Source: an uncultured Erysipelotrichaceae bacterium (lineage in GTDB: Bacteria; Bacillota_I; Bacilli_A; Erysipelotrichales; Erysipelotrichaceae). Taken from it: a DNA stretch of 13,756 nt. Positions 5,524 to 12,561 of this stretch are shown one piece after another (position 1 is the stretch's first letter; every line of letters begins with the position of its first letter). The stretch covers positions 1-13,756 of the forward strand of contig CAKUTY010000024.1 in NCBI GenBank assembly GCA_934692455.1, read 5' to 3'. A program made the translations under genes and the position numbers. The notes beneath the pieces were generated by a model. That model saw only the letters and a program-made list of their open reading frames with translations, was not told where the DNA came from and did not search any database.

Positions 5524-7455
5524 ATGGAAAGAAAGTTTAACGACCAACAATTGGCAAGAAGAAAAAAGTTAGATGATTTAGTTGCGAAGGGCATTAATCC
5601 ATTTGGTAATGCCTACACAAGAACTGCAAACAGTAAGAGTATCAAGGATACTTATGGTGCATGTTCTAAGGAAGAATTAGAAGAGAAGAAGGTAGAGGTT
5701 TCTATCGCTGGTAGAATCATGTCAAAGAGAAGAATGGGCAAGATGTGTTTCATGCACGTTCAAGATCGTTATGGTTTGATTCAACTTGTTATTAATAAGA
5801 ATGATTTAGGTGAGGAGCCTTATGAATTAGTTAAGGCAAGTGATGTTGGTGATATCGTAGGTATTGAAGGCAAAGTATATCGCACTAATCCAACTGAACA
5901 AAATCCTCAAGGTGAATTGTCAGTTTATGTTTTAAAGTATACACATTTGACTAAGGCACTTAATCCTTTCCCTGAGAAGTTCCATGGTTTAACAGATATT
6001 GAAGAAAGATATAGAAGAAGATACTTAGACTTAATCATGAATGAGGATTCAAAAAGAGTTGCGTTCATGCGTCCTCAAGTATTAAATGCGATCAGATCTT
6101 TCTTGGCTTCAAGAGATTTCGTAGAGGTTGAAACACCAGTTTTAACCTCATTGTTGACAGGTGCTAGTGCTAGACCATTTGTTACTCACCATAATGCTCA
6201 AGATATTGATATGTATTTAAGAGTCGCTCTTGAATTAGATTTAAAGAGATTGCTAGTTGGTGGTATGGAAAAGGTTTATGAGATTGGTAGAACTTTTAGA
6301 AATGAAGGTATGGATCCTCAACATAATCCTGAGTTTACTTTGATGGAATTATATGAAGCATATTCTAATCTTGAGGGTATGATGGAAATTACTGAGAGCA
6401 TGTATAAGTATATTGCTGATAATGTATGTCATAAGAGAACTTTCAAGTATTTAGGTCATGAGATTAGTTTAGATGGTGATTGGAAGAGAGTTTCAATGAC
6501 TGATGCGATTAAGGAAAAGACTGGTATCGACTTTAAGCAACAAATGTCTTTTGAAGAAGCTTGTACTTTAGCTAAGGAACATGGTATTGAGGTTGAGAAT
6601 CACTTTACAACAGGTCATATTATTAATGCTTTCTTTGAGAAGTATGTAGAGGAAACTTTGATTCAACCTACTTTCTTATATGGTCATCCAATTGAGATTT
6701 CACCACTAACAAGAGCTAATGAAGAAGATCCTCGTTTCGTTGATCGTTTCGAATTGTTCATTTCGGGCCATGAGTGTGCAAATGCTTATACTGAGTTAAA
6801 TGATCCAATTGATCAATTAAAGCGTTTTGAGGATCAATTAAAGGCTAAGCAATTAGGTGATGATGAAGCTAGTGATATCGATATGGATTTCGTTGAGGCT
6901 CTAGAATATGGTATGCCACCTGCAGGCGGTATCGGTTATGGTATCGATAGAATGGTAATGTTGTTTACTGAGTCTGAGTCTATTAGAGATGTTATCTTGT
7001 TCCCGACAATGAAGCAATTAAATGGCAATAAAGCTGCTAAGGTAGCTCCAGTTAAGACAACTGCAGATGGTGAAAAGGTTGATTTCTCTAATGTTAAGAT
7101 TGAACCTATTTTCACTGAAATGGTTGATTTTGATACATTTGCTAAGTCAGATTTCCGTGTTGTTAAGATTTTGGCTTGTGAGGCTGTTGAAAAGAGTAAG
7201 AAGCTTCTTAAGTTCACTTTGGATGATGGCGAAAGAAAAGATCGTGTTATCCTAAGTGGTATTCATGATTATTATGAACCAGAAGAGTTAGTTGGTAAGA
7301 CTGCTGTTGCGATTGTTAACTTACCTCCAAGAAAGATGATGGGTATTGATTCTGAGGGTATGCTAATTTCTGCAGTACATGAGGAAGATGGTCATGAAGG
7401 TCTTAACTTGTTAATGTTAGATAACAAGATTCCTGCTGGTGCTAAGTTATATTAA
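5524..7455 (+). CDS. lysS: Lysyl-tRNA synthetase, class II, with C-terminal EMAPII-type tRNA-binding domain
   Basis: 643-aa enzyme that charges tRNA-Lys. Residues about 57-145 form the OB-fold anticodon-binding domain. Residues about 160-500 form the class II catalytic core: motif 1 around 184-207, motif 2 VYEIGRTFRNEG (251-262), and motif 3 GIGYGIDRMVMLF (469-481). A normal bacterial LysRS stops near residue 500. Here a charged linker leads to a second OB-fold at about 530-643 (DFRVVKILACEAVEKSKKLL...NLPPRKMMGIDSEGML), the EMAPII/Trbp111-type tRNA-binding domain better known from the MetRS C-terminus. It should raise affinity for tRNA and may mediate dimerisation. Start fixed by AAAGGAG 5 bases upstream of ATG. 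Controlled by the T-box leader in front. Lysine codons are mostly AAG, the style of the core genome here. Confidence 0.97.
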   Translation: MERKFNDQQLARRKKLDDLVAKGINPFGNAYTRTANSKSIKDTYGACSKEELEEKKVEVSIAGRIMSKRRMGKMCFMHVQDRYGLIQLVINKNDLGEEPYELVKASDVGDIVGIEGKVYRTNPTEQNPQGELSVYVLKYTHLTKALNPFPEKFHGLTDIEERYRRRYLDLIMNEDSKRVAFMRPQVLNAIRSFLASRDFVEVETPVLTSLLTGASARPFVTHHNAQDIDMYLRVALELDLKRLLVGGMEKVYEIGRTFRNEGMDPQHNPEFTLMELYEAYSNLEGMMEITESMYKYIADNVCHKRTFKYLGHEISLDGDWKRVSMTDAIKEKTGIDFKQQMSFEEACTLAKEHGIEVENHFTTGHIINAFFEKYVEETLIQPTFLYGHPIEISPLTRANEEDPRFVDRFELFISGHECANAYTELNDPIDQLKRFEDQLKAKQLGDDEASDIDMDFVEALEYGMPPAGGIGYGIDRMVMLFTESESIRDVILFPTMKQLNGNKAAKVAPVKTTADGEKVDFSNVKIEPIFTEMVDFDTFAKSDFRVVKILACEAVEKSKKLLKFTLDDGERKDRVILSGIHDYYEPEELVGKTAVAIVNLPPRKMMGIDSEGMLISAVHEEDGHEGLNLLMLDNKIPAGAKLY

Positions 7456-7467
7456 TTTAGTTTAATT

Positions 7468-7498
7468 AAGGACGTAGCTTAATAAGTTGCGTCTTTTA
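7468..7498 (+). terminator. Terminator of lysS
   Basis: AAGGACGTAGCTT (7468-7480) pairs with AAGTTGCGTCTTTT (7484-7497) around an AAT loop. The stem has 13 pairs including three G-U, and runs into a T stretch, 13 bases after the stop. Confidence 0.8.
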
Positions 7499-7512
7499 AT
7501 TTAGAATAACCG

Positions 7513-7543
7513 TTGACCTATACGTGGCGTATGCGCTTATACT
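7513..7543 (+). promoter_or_regulatory. MerR-type promoter and operator
   Basis: -35 TTGACC (7513-7518) and -10 TATACT (7538-7543) are separated by 19 bp, the over-long spacing that MerR-family activators correct by bending DNA. The spacer contains the dyad ATACG-TGG-CGTAT (7520-7532). It directly precedes the MerR gene, so it is probably autoregulated. Confidence 0.8.
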
Positions 7544-7569
7544 GTCATCAAGAAAGGTGAGGTAGACAC

Positions 7570-8442
7570 ATGTTGTTAAATGAAATAGCGAACGAAGTAG
7601 GAATGACTAAGCGTGCCATTAAGTATTATGAAGAGAAAGGTTTGTTATCAGTAAACAAAAGTAATAATGGTTATCGTGATTATTCCACAAATGATGTTGA
7701 TACTTTAAAAAGAATTTCAGTTTATAGAAAATTAGGAGTTAGCGTTAAAGATATAAAGAATTTGTTGGAAAATAATGATAAAGATGTTCTTGTTCGGATT
7801 TATAACGAAAAGATGCAAGATAAAATCTTACAAGACAATGAACTTAATGCTTTAAAACAATTTATAGAAGATAATGATGTAAATAAAATAGACAAGATGT
7901 TAGATTATCAAAGTGTTGAGGATGCAATAGAGTCTTTGTTGCCTGATAAAGAATGGGGTGATTATTTAAAGAGTCATTTTAAACCATTTCTTAATATAAG
8001 ATTAGAAACTACTGAACAGAAACAGGCTTTGCGAAACATTTTGACGTATTGCGATGAAACAACATTAAAAATACCTCTTATTATGAGAATGGGTATGAAA
8101 ATTAATAGTGGTGTGAGTAAGGAAACAAGAACCGCAGATGAAATGATAGCTTATTATCGTGATATGAGCGAAAGTGAATATGATAGGTTAAAAGAAATGA
8201 CGTTGCAAGGTGTCAAAATTAAATCAGGAATACTAAAATATCACCCTACCTTTGTAGCACAAAGAAAGCTACAAAAAGAATTTCAGAATAAAGGATATAA
8301 CGATATATTGATTCCTAATATGATAGCTTTATCACCTTTGTATGCTGAATATAAAGCGAATCTAGATAAGGTGAATGACAAAATTTGTAGAGAGCTAGGT
8401 CTTTATTATGATAGTAACTATAACTTAGTTATTAAAAAATGA
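7570..8442 (+). CDS. MerR-family transcriptional regulator
   Basis: 290-aa DNA-binding regulator. Residues 1-67 are a standard MerR winged helix-turn-helix (LLNEIANEVGMTKRAIKYYE, then the wing NGYRDYS and second helix pair). The following helix to about residue 120 should be the dimerisation coiled coil. The C-terminal 170 residues are not a GyrI-like or metal-binding domain that I recognise; no Cys cluster for metals is present, so the effector is unknown. The ATG has AAGGTGAGG upstream. The 19-bp-spacer promoter in front suggests autoregulation. It is a single-gene unit between two terminators, so its other targets, if any, are elsewhere. Lysine codon choice is AAA-leaning compared with lysS upstream, consistent with accessory status. 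Confidence 0.9.
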   Translation: MLLNEIANEVGMTKRAIKYYEEKGLLSVNKSNNGYRDYSTNDVDTLKRISVYRKLGVSVKDIKNLLENNDKDVLVRIYNEKMQDKILQDNELNALKQFIEDNDVNKIDKMLDYQSVEDAIESLLPDKEWGDYLKSHFKPFLNIRLETTEQKQALRNILTYCDETTLKIPLIMRMGMKINSGVSKETRTADEMIAYYRDMSESEYDRLKEMTLQGVKIKSGILKYHPTFVAQRKLQKEFQNKGYNDILIPNMIALSPLYAEYKANLDKVNDKICRELGLYYDSNYNLVIKK

Positions 8443-8448
8443 AATTGT

Positions 8449-8495
8449 AAAAAAAGCTGAAATATAATTCTTTTAACGAATATTTCAGCTTTTTT
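8449..8495. terminator. Terminator after the MerR gene
   Basis: A long stem AAAAAGCTGAAATAT/ATATTTCAGCTTTTT with a 14-base loop, flanked by A and T runs, can work in both directions. Confidence 0.85.
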
Positions 8496-8510
8496 ATTAG
8501 ATTTTCACCG

Positions 8511-8533
8511 CTAACTACCATATAATAGTAGTA
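8511..8533 (+). promoter_or_regulatory. -10 element inside a small dyad ahead of the solo AbiEi-like gene
   Basis: TATAAT (8521-8526) sits between ACTAC (8514-8518) and GTAGT (8528-8532), a perfect 5-bp inverted repeat. A matching -35 is not clear. The position suggests an operator for autorepression, but this dyad differs from the TTCGGCAGTA operators of the downstream abiE pair. Confidence 0.45.
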
Positions 8534-8545
8534 TGAGGAGAGAAT

Positions 8546-9265
8546 ATGATAGTTACATATCAAATGTTAAAGGAATCATTGAGCGATTATAAGAATCCTG
8601 ATAATAAGATTAAGAGAATGAGTGATGGTGGTGAGATTGTTAAGCTTACAAAGAACTTGTATGAAACAAATGTTAATACACCAGGTCATTTGGTTGCGGA
8701 TGCCATTTATTCGCCATCTTATTTATCATTTGATTATGCCTTGTCTTATTATGGTTTAATTCCTGAAATGGTTTATACTTATACCAGTGCGACTTTTAAT
8801 AAGAAAAAGAAGAAACAATATATAAACAAGCTTGGTACCTTTACTTATAGAGATGTTCCATCTAAGGTTTATCCTTATGGTATCAATATTAAGGAAGAAG
8901 GTGATTATACATATTTGCTTGCCTGTCCTGAGAAGGCAATATGTGACAAGCTTTATACAATTAAGCCAGTTAAGAATAAGAAGGAAATGTATAATCTACT
9001 ATTTGTTGATTTAAGAATAGATGAAGATGAGTTTAAAGAATTAAATTTTGATAATTTAAATATACTTTGTGATTTATATGGTTGTACTAATTTAAAGTTG
9101 TTAAAGAAAGTTGTAAGAGATTTTATGAAACATAAAGATAAAGAAAAGCCCAGTGAAGAATTATTAGAAGCATTAAAAGAAATAGAAGACTATAAAAATG
9201 GAGATATAGAATTAGATACTTATGAAGATGTAAAAGAAATGAGAGCTTCTTTACTCGATGATTAA
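8546..9265 (+). CDS. Solo AbiEi-like antitoxin with RelB-like C-terminal tail
   Basis: 239-aa protein of the type IV antitoxin AbiEi-like family. The N-terminal 45 residues form a short winged-helix-type segment (QMLKESLSDYK... GEIVKLTKNLYETN). The middle carries the family signature LACPEKAICDKLY (about 127-139) and the SYLSFDYALSYYGLIPE segment. The last 35 residues (EELLEALKEIEDYKNGDIE... VKEM) resemble the toxin-binding tail of RelB/DinJ antitoxins. Lysine codons are almost all AAG up to about residue 160 and mostly AAA in the tail, which supports a joined origin. The start has GAGGAGA upstream. No nucleotidyltransferase toxin follows; only a 22-codon ORF overlaps its stop. Function as a repressor or antitoxin is inferred from family; the partner is missing or elsewhere. 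Confidence 0.8.
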   Translation: MIVTYQMLKESLSDYKNPDNKIKRMSDGGEIVKLTKNLYETNVNTPGHLVADAIYSPSYLSFDYALSYYGLIPEMVYTYTSATFNKKKKKQYINKLGTFTYRDVPSKVYPYGINIKEEGDYTYLLACPEKAICDKLYTIKPVKNKKEMYNLLFVDLRIDEDEFKELNFDNLNILCDLYGCTNLKLLKKVVRDFMKHKDKEKPSEELLEALKEIEDYKNGDIELDTYEDVKEMRASLLDD

Positions 9266-9349
9266 AGTTTTTACTCTAAACAAGCCATTTCTGATTATTG
9301 ATGAAGTGGTTTTTAATTGGTCTTAATTTGAAAAGATAATATGATTATC

Positions 9350-9406
9350 ACTTCGGCAGTAAAGCGTGTTTATTGCCGAAGTAGGAAAAGATGAGGCATC
9401 ATTTTG
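9350..9406 (+). pseudogene. Relic abiE operator and leader without a gene
   Basis: A 14-bp dyad, ACTTCGGCAGTAAA (9350-9363) with TTTATTGCCGAAGT (9369-9382; one G-U), is followed by TAGGAAAA, a GAGG ribosome site (9393-9396) and TTG (9404-9406) after 7 bases. This copies the layout ahead of the intact abiEi at 10461-10515, including the 7-base spacing. The TTG is immediately followed by TGA, so no protein can be made. It looks like the leftover front of a deleted abiEi copy. The rest of the 323-base gap between genes shows only a weak hairpin (9422-9435 with 9456-9470) and no ORF of note. Confidence 0.7.
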
Positions 9407-9588
9407 TGACCAAATCATAATAAAAGGGTGAATAGGAATATAGATACCATATATACCTAAATCACCTTTTACATTTCTTAAGTTGAGACCCTAAACATTA
9501 GCCTCAATATTTTTGTCAAAACCTCAGGTTATTTGGTGAGCCTTTCTTTTAGCGGTATTATTAGAAAAGCTAAGTTAATTAATTAAAC

Positions 9589-10038
9589 TTATGATACTTT
9601 AATGTTCTTAAATGATTTTAAGATCCAATCGTAATTGTCTTTAAGAGCATCCTTGTCACCTTGGGAAATCAAACTATAGTAGTGATTATCATTCCCTAGA
9701 AAAATGCAAGCTAGTCCATAATCATCATATTGATAAATAGCATGTTTATTGTCATTTACAAGTAAAGTACATCCACCTTCAAATAGTGCTGTACTTTCAT
9801 ACCATTTTCTCAAATCAGAAAAAGATTTATTATTTTTATTATATAATTCTTGAATTTTTATTAGATAATTATCGCCTCTTAAATCAACATTATCTGAAGC
9901 CAACACTTTTTTCTCAATGCTTATATCACTTGGATACTCAATAGTTAAATCTTTAAATTTATATTTCGATAGTGAGGTTGCAGATGAACATGCAAAGAGA
10001 AACAAGGAAAGTGCTACTACACTTAATATTTTTTTCAT
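9589..10038 (-). CDS. Small lipoprotein of unknown function
   Basis: 149-aa protein with a lipoprotein signal peptide: MKK, a hydrophobic stretch, and the lipobox LFAC with lipidated C17. It should be anchored on the outer face of the cytoplasmic membrane. The mature part (YKFKDLTIEYPSDISIEKK ... DNYDWILKSFKN) has the alternating pattern of DcrB/PsbP-like small lipoproteins, a fold-level guess only. Two further cysteines (in GGCTLL and LACIF) might form a disulfide. A strong AAAGGAGG lies upstream of the ATG. It reads against the abiE genes on both sides and does not belong to their operon. No transport genes are adjacent that would suggest a substrate. Confidence 0.85.
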   Translation of the reverse strand: MKKILSVVALSLFLFACSSATSLSKYKFKDLTIEYPSDISIEKKVLASDNVDLRGDNYLIKIQELYNKNNKSFSDLRKWYESTALFEGGCTLLVNDNKHAIYQYDDYGLACIFLGNDNHYYSLISQGDKDALKDNYDWILKSFKNIKVS

Positions 10039-10219
10039 ATTTTCGTCCTCCTTTAAAAAATCTAAAAATATTGAATAAAATAATTTATATCATCATCACC
10101 ATTCTTGTACCTAGCTATATTGAATCTAATCATAAAGTAAAAGTCTTTCTTATTATCTTAATATTATAAGTTACAACTTAAAAGTTCAATATCTAATTTG
10201 GTCATAACAGAAAGGCTTT

Positions 10220-10381
10220 TTATCGTATTAATTTAATATATTCAGGTAATAACTCTTTAACTCTTTGAGGGTTTCTATCTTTATAATAATCCAATACCAT
10301 TTAATATATTAATTGGGAGTCAGTTAAAGAATTACTATCTTTAAAATCTTTTGAAGACAAATTAAAGTTGCGTATTTTTGT
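10220..10381 (-). pseudogene. C-terminal fragment of a broken gene
   Basis: Read on the minus strand, this region gives about 53 codons in one frame, broken by a single TAA (10301-10303). Before it comes KIRNFNLSSKDFKDSNSLTDSQLIY; after it comes MVLDYYKDRNPQRVKELL then PEYIKLIR and a stop. The composition is protein-like (amphipathic helices, no low complexity), unlike random AT-rich sequence. Upstream the frame runs into another stop and the abiE operator. I do not recognise the family with confidence. It may be the tail of a toxin or other accessory gene lost from this block. Confidence 0.5.
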
Positions 10382-10392
10382 TTAACTTAACC

Positions 10393-10435
10393 TTCCTAGT
10401 CCGGCAGCAAATATCAATTATTGCCGAACTAGGAA
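10393..10435. promoter_or_regulatory. abiE operator 1 (distal dyad)
   Basis: TTCCTAGT (10393-10400) and ACTAGGAA (10428-10435) are the outer arms of an inverted repeat whose inner arms CGGCA/TGCCG also pair. The right half (TTGCCGAACTAGGAA) is nearly the same as that of operator 2 and of the relic at 9350. Its right arm includes the likely -35. Confidence 0.8.
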
Positions 10436-10450
10436 TAAGAAATATATAAT
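10421..10450 (+). promoter_or_regulatory. Promoter of the abiE operon
   Basis: -35 TTGCCG (10421-10426) and -10 TATAAT (10445-10450) have an 18-bp spacer. The -35 lies in the right arm of operator 1, and operator 2 begins about 11 bases after the -10. Repressor on either site would therefore block transcription. A second TATAAT at 10475-10480 lies inside operator 2 but has no matching -35. Confidence 0.65.
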
Positions 10451-10461
10451 AATGATATCAA

Positions 10462-10490
10462 TTCGGCAGTATTGTATAATTACTGCCGAA
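10462..10490. promoter_or_regulatory. abiE operator 2 (proximal dyad)
   Basis: TTCGGCAGTA (10462-10471) and TACTGCCGAA (10481-10490) form a perfect 10-bp inverted repeat with a 9-bp spacer, just upstream of the ribosome site. AbiEi antitoxins of known systems bind paired inverted repeats in their promoter and repress cooperatively, which fits two sites here. Confidence 0.85.
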
Positions 10491-10512
10491 CTAGGAAAAT
10501 GGAGGTATCGCT

Positions 10513-11265
10513 TTGAATAATTTAAATTGTTTAGATGGATTAAAAGATAAAAGTAGTTTTACTAGACAAGATTTGTTGCAATCTTTTCATGATAGTGGCT
10601 ATTTGATAAGTGATGCTTCTTTTAATAAGAAAATTATGTCAATGTTGAAAAAAGGCGAGATTGTTCGTTGTGGTAGAAACTTATATTGTTTGCCGCAAAA
10701 TGAAAAACGTGTATATATTCATGAATATTCTGAATTAGCTAATGAATTAGTAAAGATAATGAAAGAGCATTATCCTTTGTTAGATTTTTGTATATTTGAG
10801 AAGTATCAATTAAATCAATTTGTAAATCATCTAATAGCTAAGAATACAATATTTTTGTCCGTTGAAGCAGAGGCTATGGATTTTGTTTTTATGACATTGA
10901 GAGAATATTATCCGGGTAAGGTGTTAGTTAATCCGACTTCTGATATTTTCCACCGTTATTGGTGTGAGAATATGATAGTTATCACAAAATTAACTACCGA
11001 AGCTCCAAAAGGATTGGGCGAGAAATGGCATACGAGGTTAGAGAAGCTTTTGGTTGATGTGGTATCTGAACGTTTGTTGGTAGAGACTATAGGTGGAAGT
11101 GAATATCCATATATTTTTGGCGATGCGTTTATGTATTTTGTGATAGATGAGAAATGTTTGTTTAGGTATGCAAGACGTAGAGGTTGTGAACAAAAAGTAA
11201 GGAACTTAGTTGAAGATGCTAAAAATATATGTTATGAACCTTTATATGCCACAAAACCAAACTAG
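10513..11265 (+). CDS. abiEi: AbiEi-type antitoxin/repressor of a type IV toxin-antitoxin pair (DUF6577-like)
   Basis: 250-aa predicted cytoplasmic antitoxin and autorepressor. Residues 1-60 form a winged helix (SSFTRQDLLQSF ... NKKIMSMLKKGEIVRCGRNLYCLP) of the kind seen at the N-terminus of AbiEi. The rest (YSELANELVKIMKEHYP ... WHTRLEKLLVDVVSERLL) resembles DUF6577 proteins found beside AbiEii toxins. I chose the TTG start because GGAGG lies 7 bases upstream and the later ATG at 10636 would cut off most of the winged helix. Two inverted-repeat operators cover its promoter. The predicted toxin gene follows in the same direction after 159 bases, farther than the overlap common in abiE operons. 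Lysine codons are mostly AAA, unlike the core genes. Antitoxin function is inferred from family, operators and neighbour. Confidence 0.8.
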   Translation: MNNLNCLDGLKDKSSFTRQDLLQSFHDSGYLISDASFNKKIMSMLKKGEIVRCGRNLYCLPQNEKRVYIHEYSELANELVKIMKEHYPLLDFCIFEKYQLNQFVNHLIAKNTIFLSVEAEAMDFVFMTLREYYPGKVLVNPTSDIFHRYWCENMIVITKLTTEAPKGLGEKWHTRLEKLLVDVVSERLLVETIGGSEYPYIFGDAFMYFVIDEKCLFRYARRRGCEQKVRNLVEDAKNICYEPLYATKPN

Positions 11266-11424
11266 TTATCCACTTTTCCACGTTGATAATGGCAAAAATA
11301 TGGCAATAAATTGAGAAAACATCCGACTCTTATTTCGGTAGAATGAAGTTAATGAATAAATTTTGTTTAAATGGCAGAACGAATTATTTGATTTAATGTT
11401 GCATTAAAGGTTAAGAGGAGAAAA

Positions 11425-12492
11425 ATGTTAAAAGAAATAAATTTTGTGGAAGAACATATTAGGGAATTACAAAAGATTAGTGGATGTGATCCGGCCTTAT
11501 TAGAGCGTGCAGTGTATGCGTTTGGATTACTAGAAACATTGGCGAGAGTTGGATTGCCTTTTATTTTTAAAGGGGGAACTTGTTTAATGCTTTTGATGGA
11601 AAAGCCACGTAGATTGTCAACTGACATTGATATAATTGTTGAACCGGGGATAGATATAGATAATTATTTAGAACTAGCTTCTAAAATTTTTCCATTCGAG
11701 AATGTAGATGAACAAATAAGAGTTGGAAAGAATAAAATAGTAAAACGTCATTTTAAGTTTGTTTATAATTCACCAATCAACAACAAACCTTTTTATATTC
11801 TTTTAGATGTTCTGTATGAACACAATCATTATTCAGAGATTATAAGTAAGGAAATCAAAAATGATTTACTGTTAACGGAAGCGGAATATATTAAGGTTAA
11901 TTTACCATCGGCGAATTGTATGCTTGGTGATAAATTAACTGCTTTTGCTCCACACACCATTGGAATACCGTTAAATATTGGCAAAGATAAAGAGGTTATG
12001 AAACAATTTTATGATGTTGCATCACTAATAGATTTTATTACCGATTTTAAGACAGTAAGTTCTACATACAAAAAGATAGCATTAACCGAAATAGAATACC
12101 GAGGTTTAGAAATAAATGAAAGAGACTGTCTTTGGGATACTTTTAAAGCAGCACTTTGTATCGCGTCTCGTGGAAAAATTTACAAAGAAGAATATGTTGT
12201 ATATGTTAAAGGTATTAGTGATGTTAGTGACCATATTTATGCTGAAAATTTTACGGGAGAAACAGCTGTTGTTAAAGCGGCAAAGATAATGTATTTAGTC
12301 TCTTGCCTTTTAACGAATACAGAATATCAAAAAGTCATTGATTATAGTTACTTTATAAATAGAAAGTTAAATCAAGAAAAACTAATGATATTTTATAAAC
12401 TTAGGAAATCAGCTCCTGAGACTTACGCTTATATAATTAAAACTGATGAACTTCTATCAAATAGCAATATTTCTCTTAACAATATTATCTAA
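11425..12492 (+). CDS. abiEii: AbiEii-type nucleotidyltransferase toxin
   Basis: 355-aa toxin of the AbiEii/AbiGii (DUF1814) nucleotidyltransferase family. Motif I FKGGT (48-52) with TDIDI gives D67 and D69. A third acidic residue is D128 (LLDVL). The motif III-like GDKLTAFA gives K170, and the motif IV-like KQFYDVASL gives D197. All look intact, so the enzyme should be active. Characterised members use NTPs to modify tRNA acceptor ends or otherwise halt growth, and in type IV systems the antitoxin does not bind the toxin directly. The ATG has AGAGGAG about 5 bases upstream. It is the last gene of the abiE unit and converges on the cofE-like gene. The C-terminal 150 residues are helical and without recognised motif. 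Phage-abortive or maintenance role is inferred from family only. Confidence 0.9.
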   Translation: MLKEINFVEEHIRELQKISGCDPALLERAVYAFGLLETLARVGLPFIFKGGTCLMLLMEKPRRLSTDIDIIVEPGIDIDNYLELASKIFPFENVDEQIRVGKNKIVKRHFKFVYNSPINNKPFYILLDVLYEHNHYSEIISKEIKNDLLLTEAEYIKVNLPSANCMLGDKLTAFAPHTIGIPLNIGKDKEVMKQFYDVASLIDFITDFKTVSSTYKKIALTEIEYRGLEINERDCLWDTFKAALCIASRGKIYKEEYVVYVKGISDVSDHIYAENFTGETAVVKAAKIMYLVSCLLTNTEYQKVIDYSYFINRKLNQEKLMIFYKLRKSAPETYAYIIKTDELLSNSNISLNNII

Positions 12493-12524
12493 AGGAAAAA
12501 TAAAGTGATATGTTTCATTAATTG

Positions 12525-12554
12525 AACAAAAGAAAGGCCACATATAGTGACCTT
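12525..12554 (-). terminator. Terminator of the CofE-like gene
   Basis: On the minus strand AAGGTCAC (12547-12554) pairs with GTGGCCTT (12534-12541; one G-U) around TATAT, followed by a T-rich tail CTTTTG. It lies 7 bases past the stop codon. Confidence 0.75.
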
Positions 12555-12561
12555 GATCTAA

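Noticed and set aside
6936..7255. Overlapping ORFs on both strands inside lysS
   Set aside because: Both lie within the conserved motif 3 and EMAPII region of lysS and have no sign of expression.
9972..10169. Plus-strand ORF of 65 codons across the lipoprotein start
   Set aside because: It is antisense to the signal peptide and ribosome site of the lipoprotein; its hydrophobic reading comes from AT-rich sequence.
10139..10220. 12-bp inverted repeat (one mismatch) with a 58-bp spacer, considered as a small mobile element
   Set aside because: No target duplication or second copy is seen in the window; too weak to call, and it may be part of the broken gene's terminator.
9350..10490. Three similar dyads considered as a CRISPR or repeat array
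   Set aside because: They are too far apart and irregular, and each has internal symmetry with different inner sequence; promoter operators explain them better.
11266..11275. TTATCCACT resembling a DnaA box
   Set aside because: A single near-match in AT-rich DNA with no clustered boxes or origin genes nearby.
11367..11627. Minus-strand ORF of 86 codons over the abiEii start
   Set aside because: Shadow of the toxin's conserved motif I region; no ribosome site.
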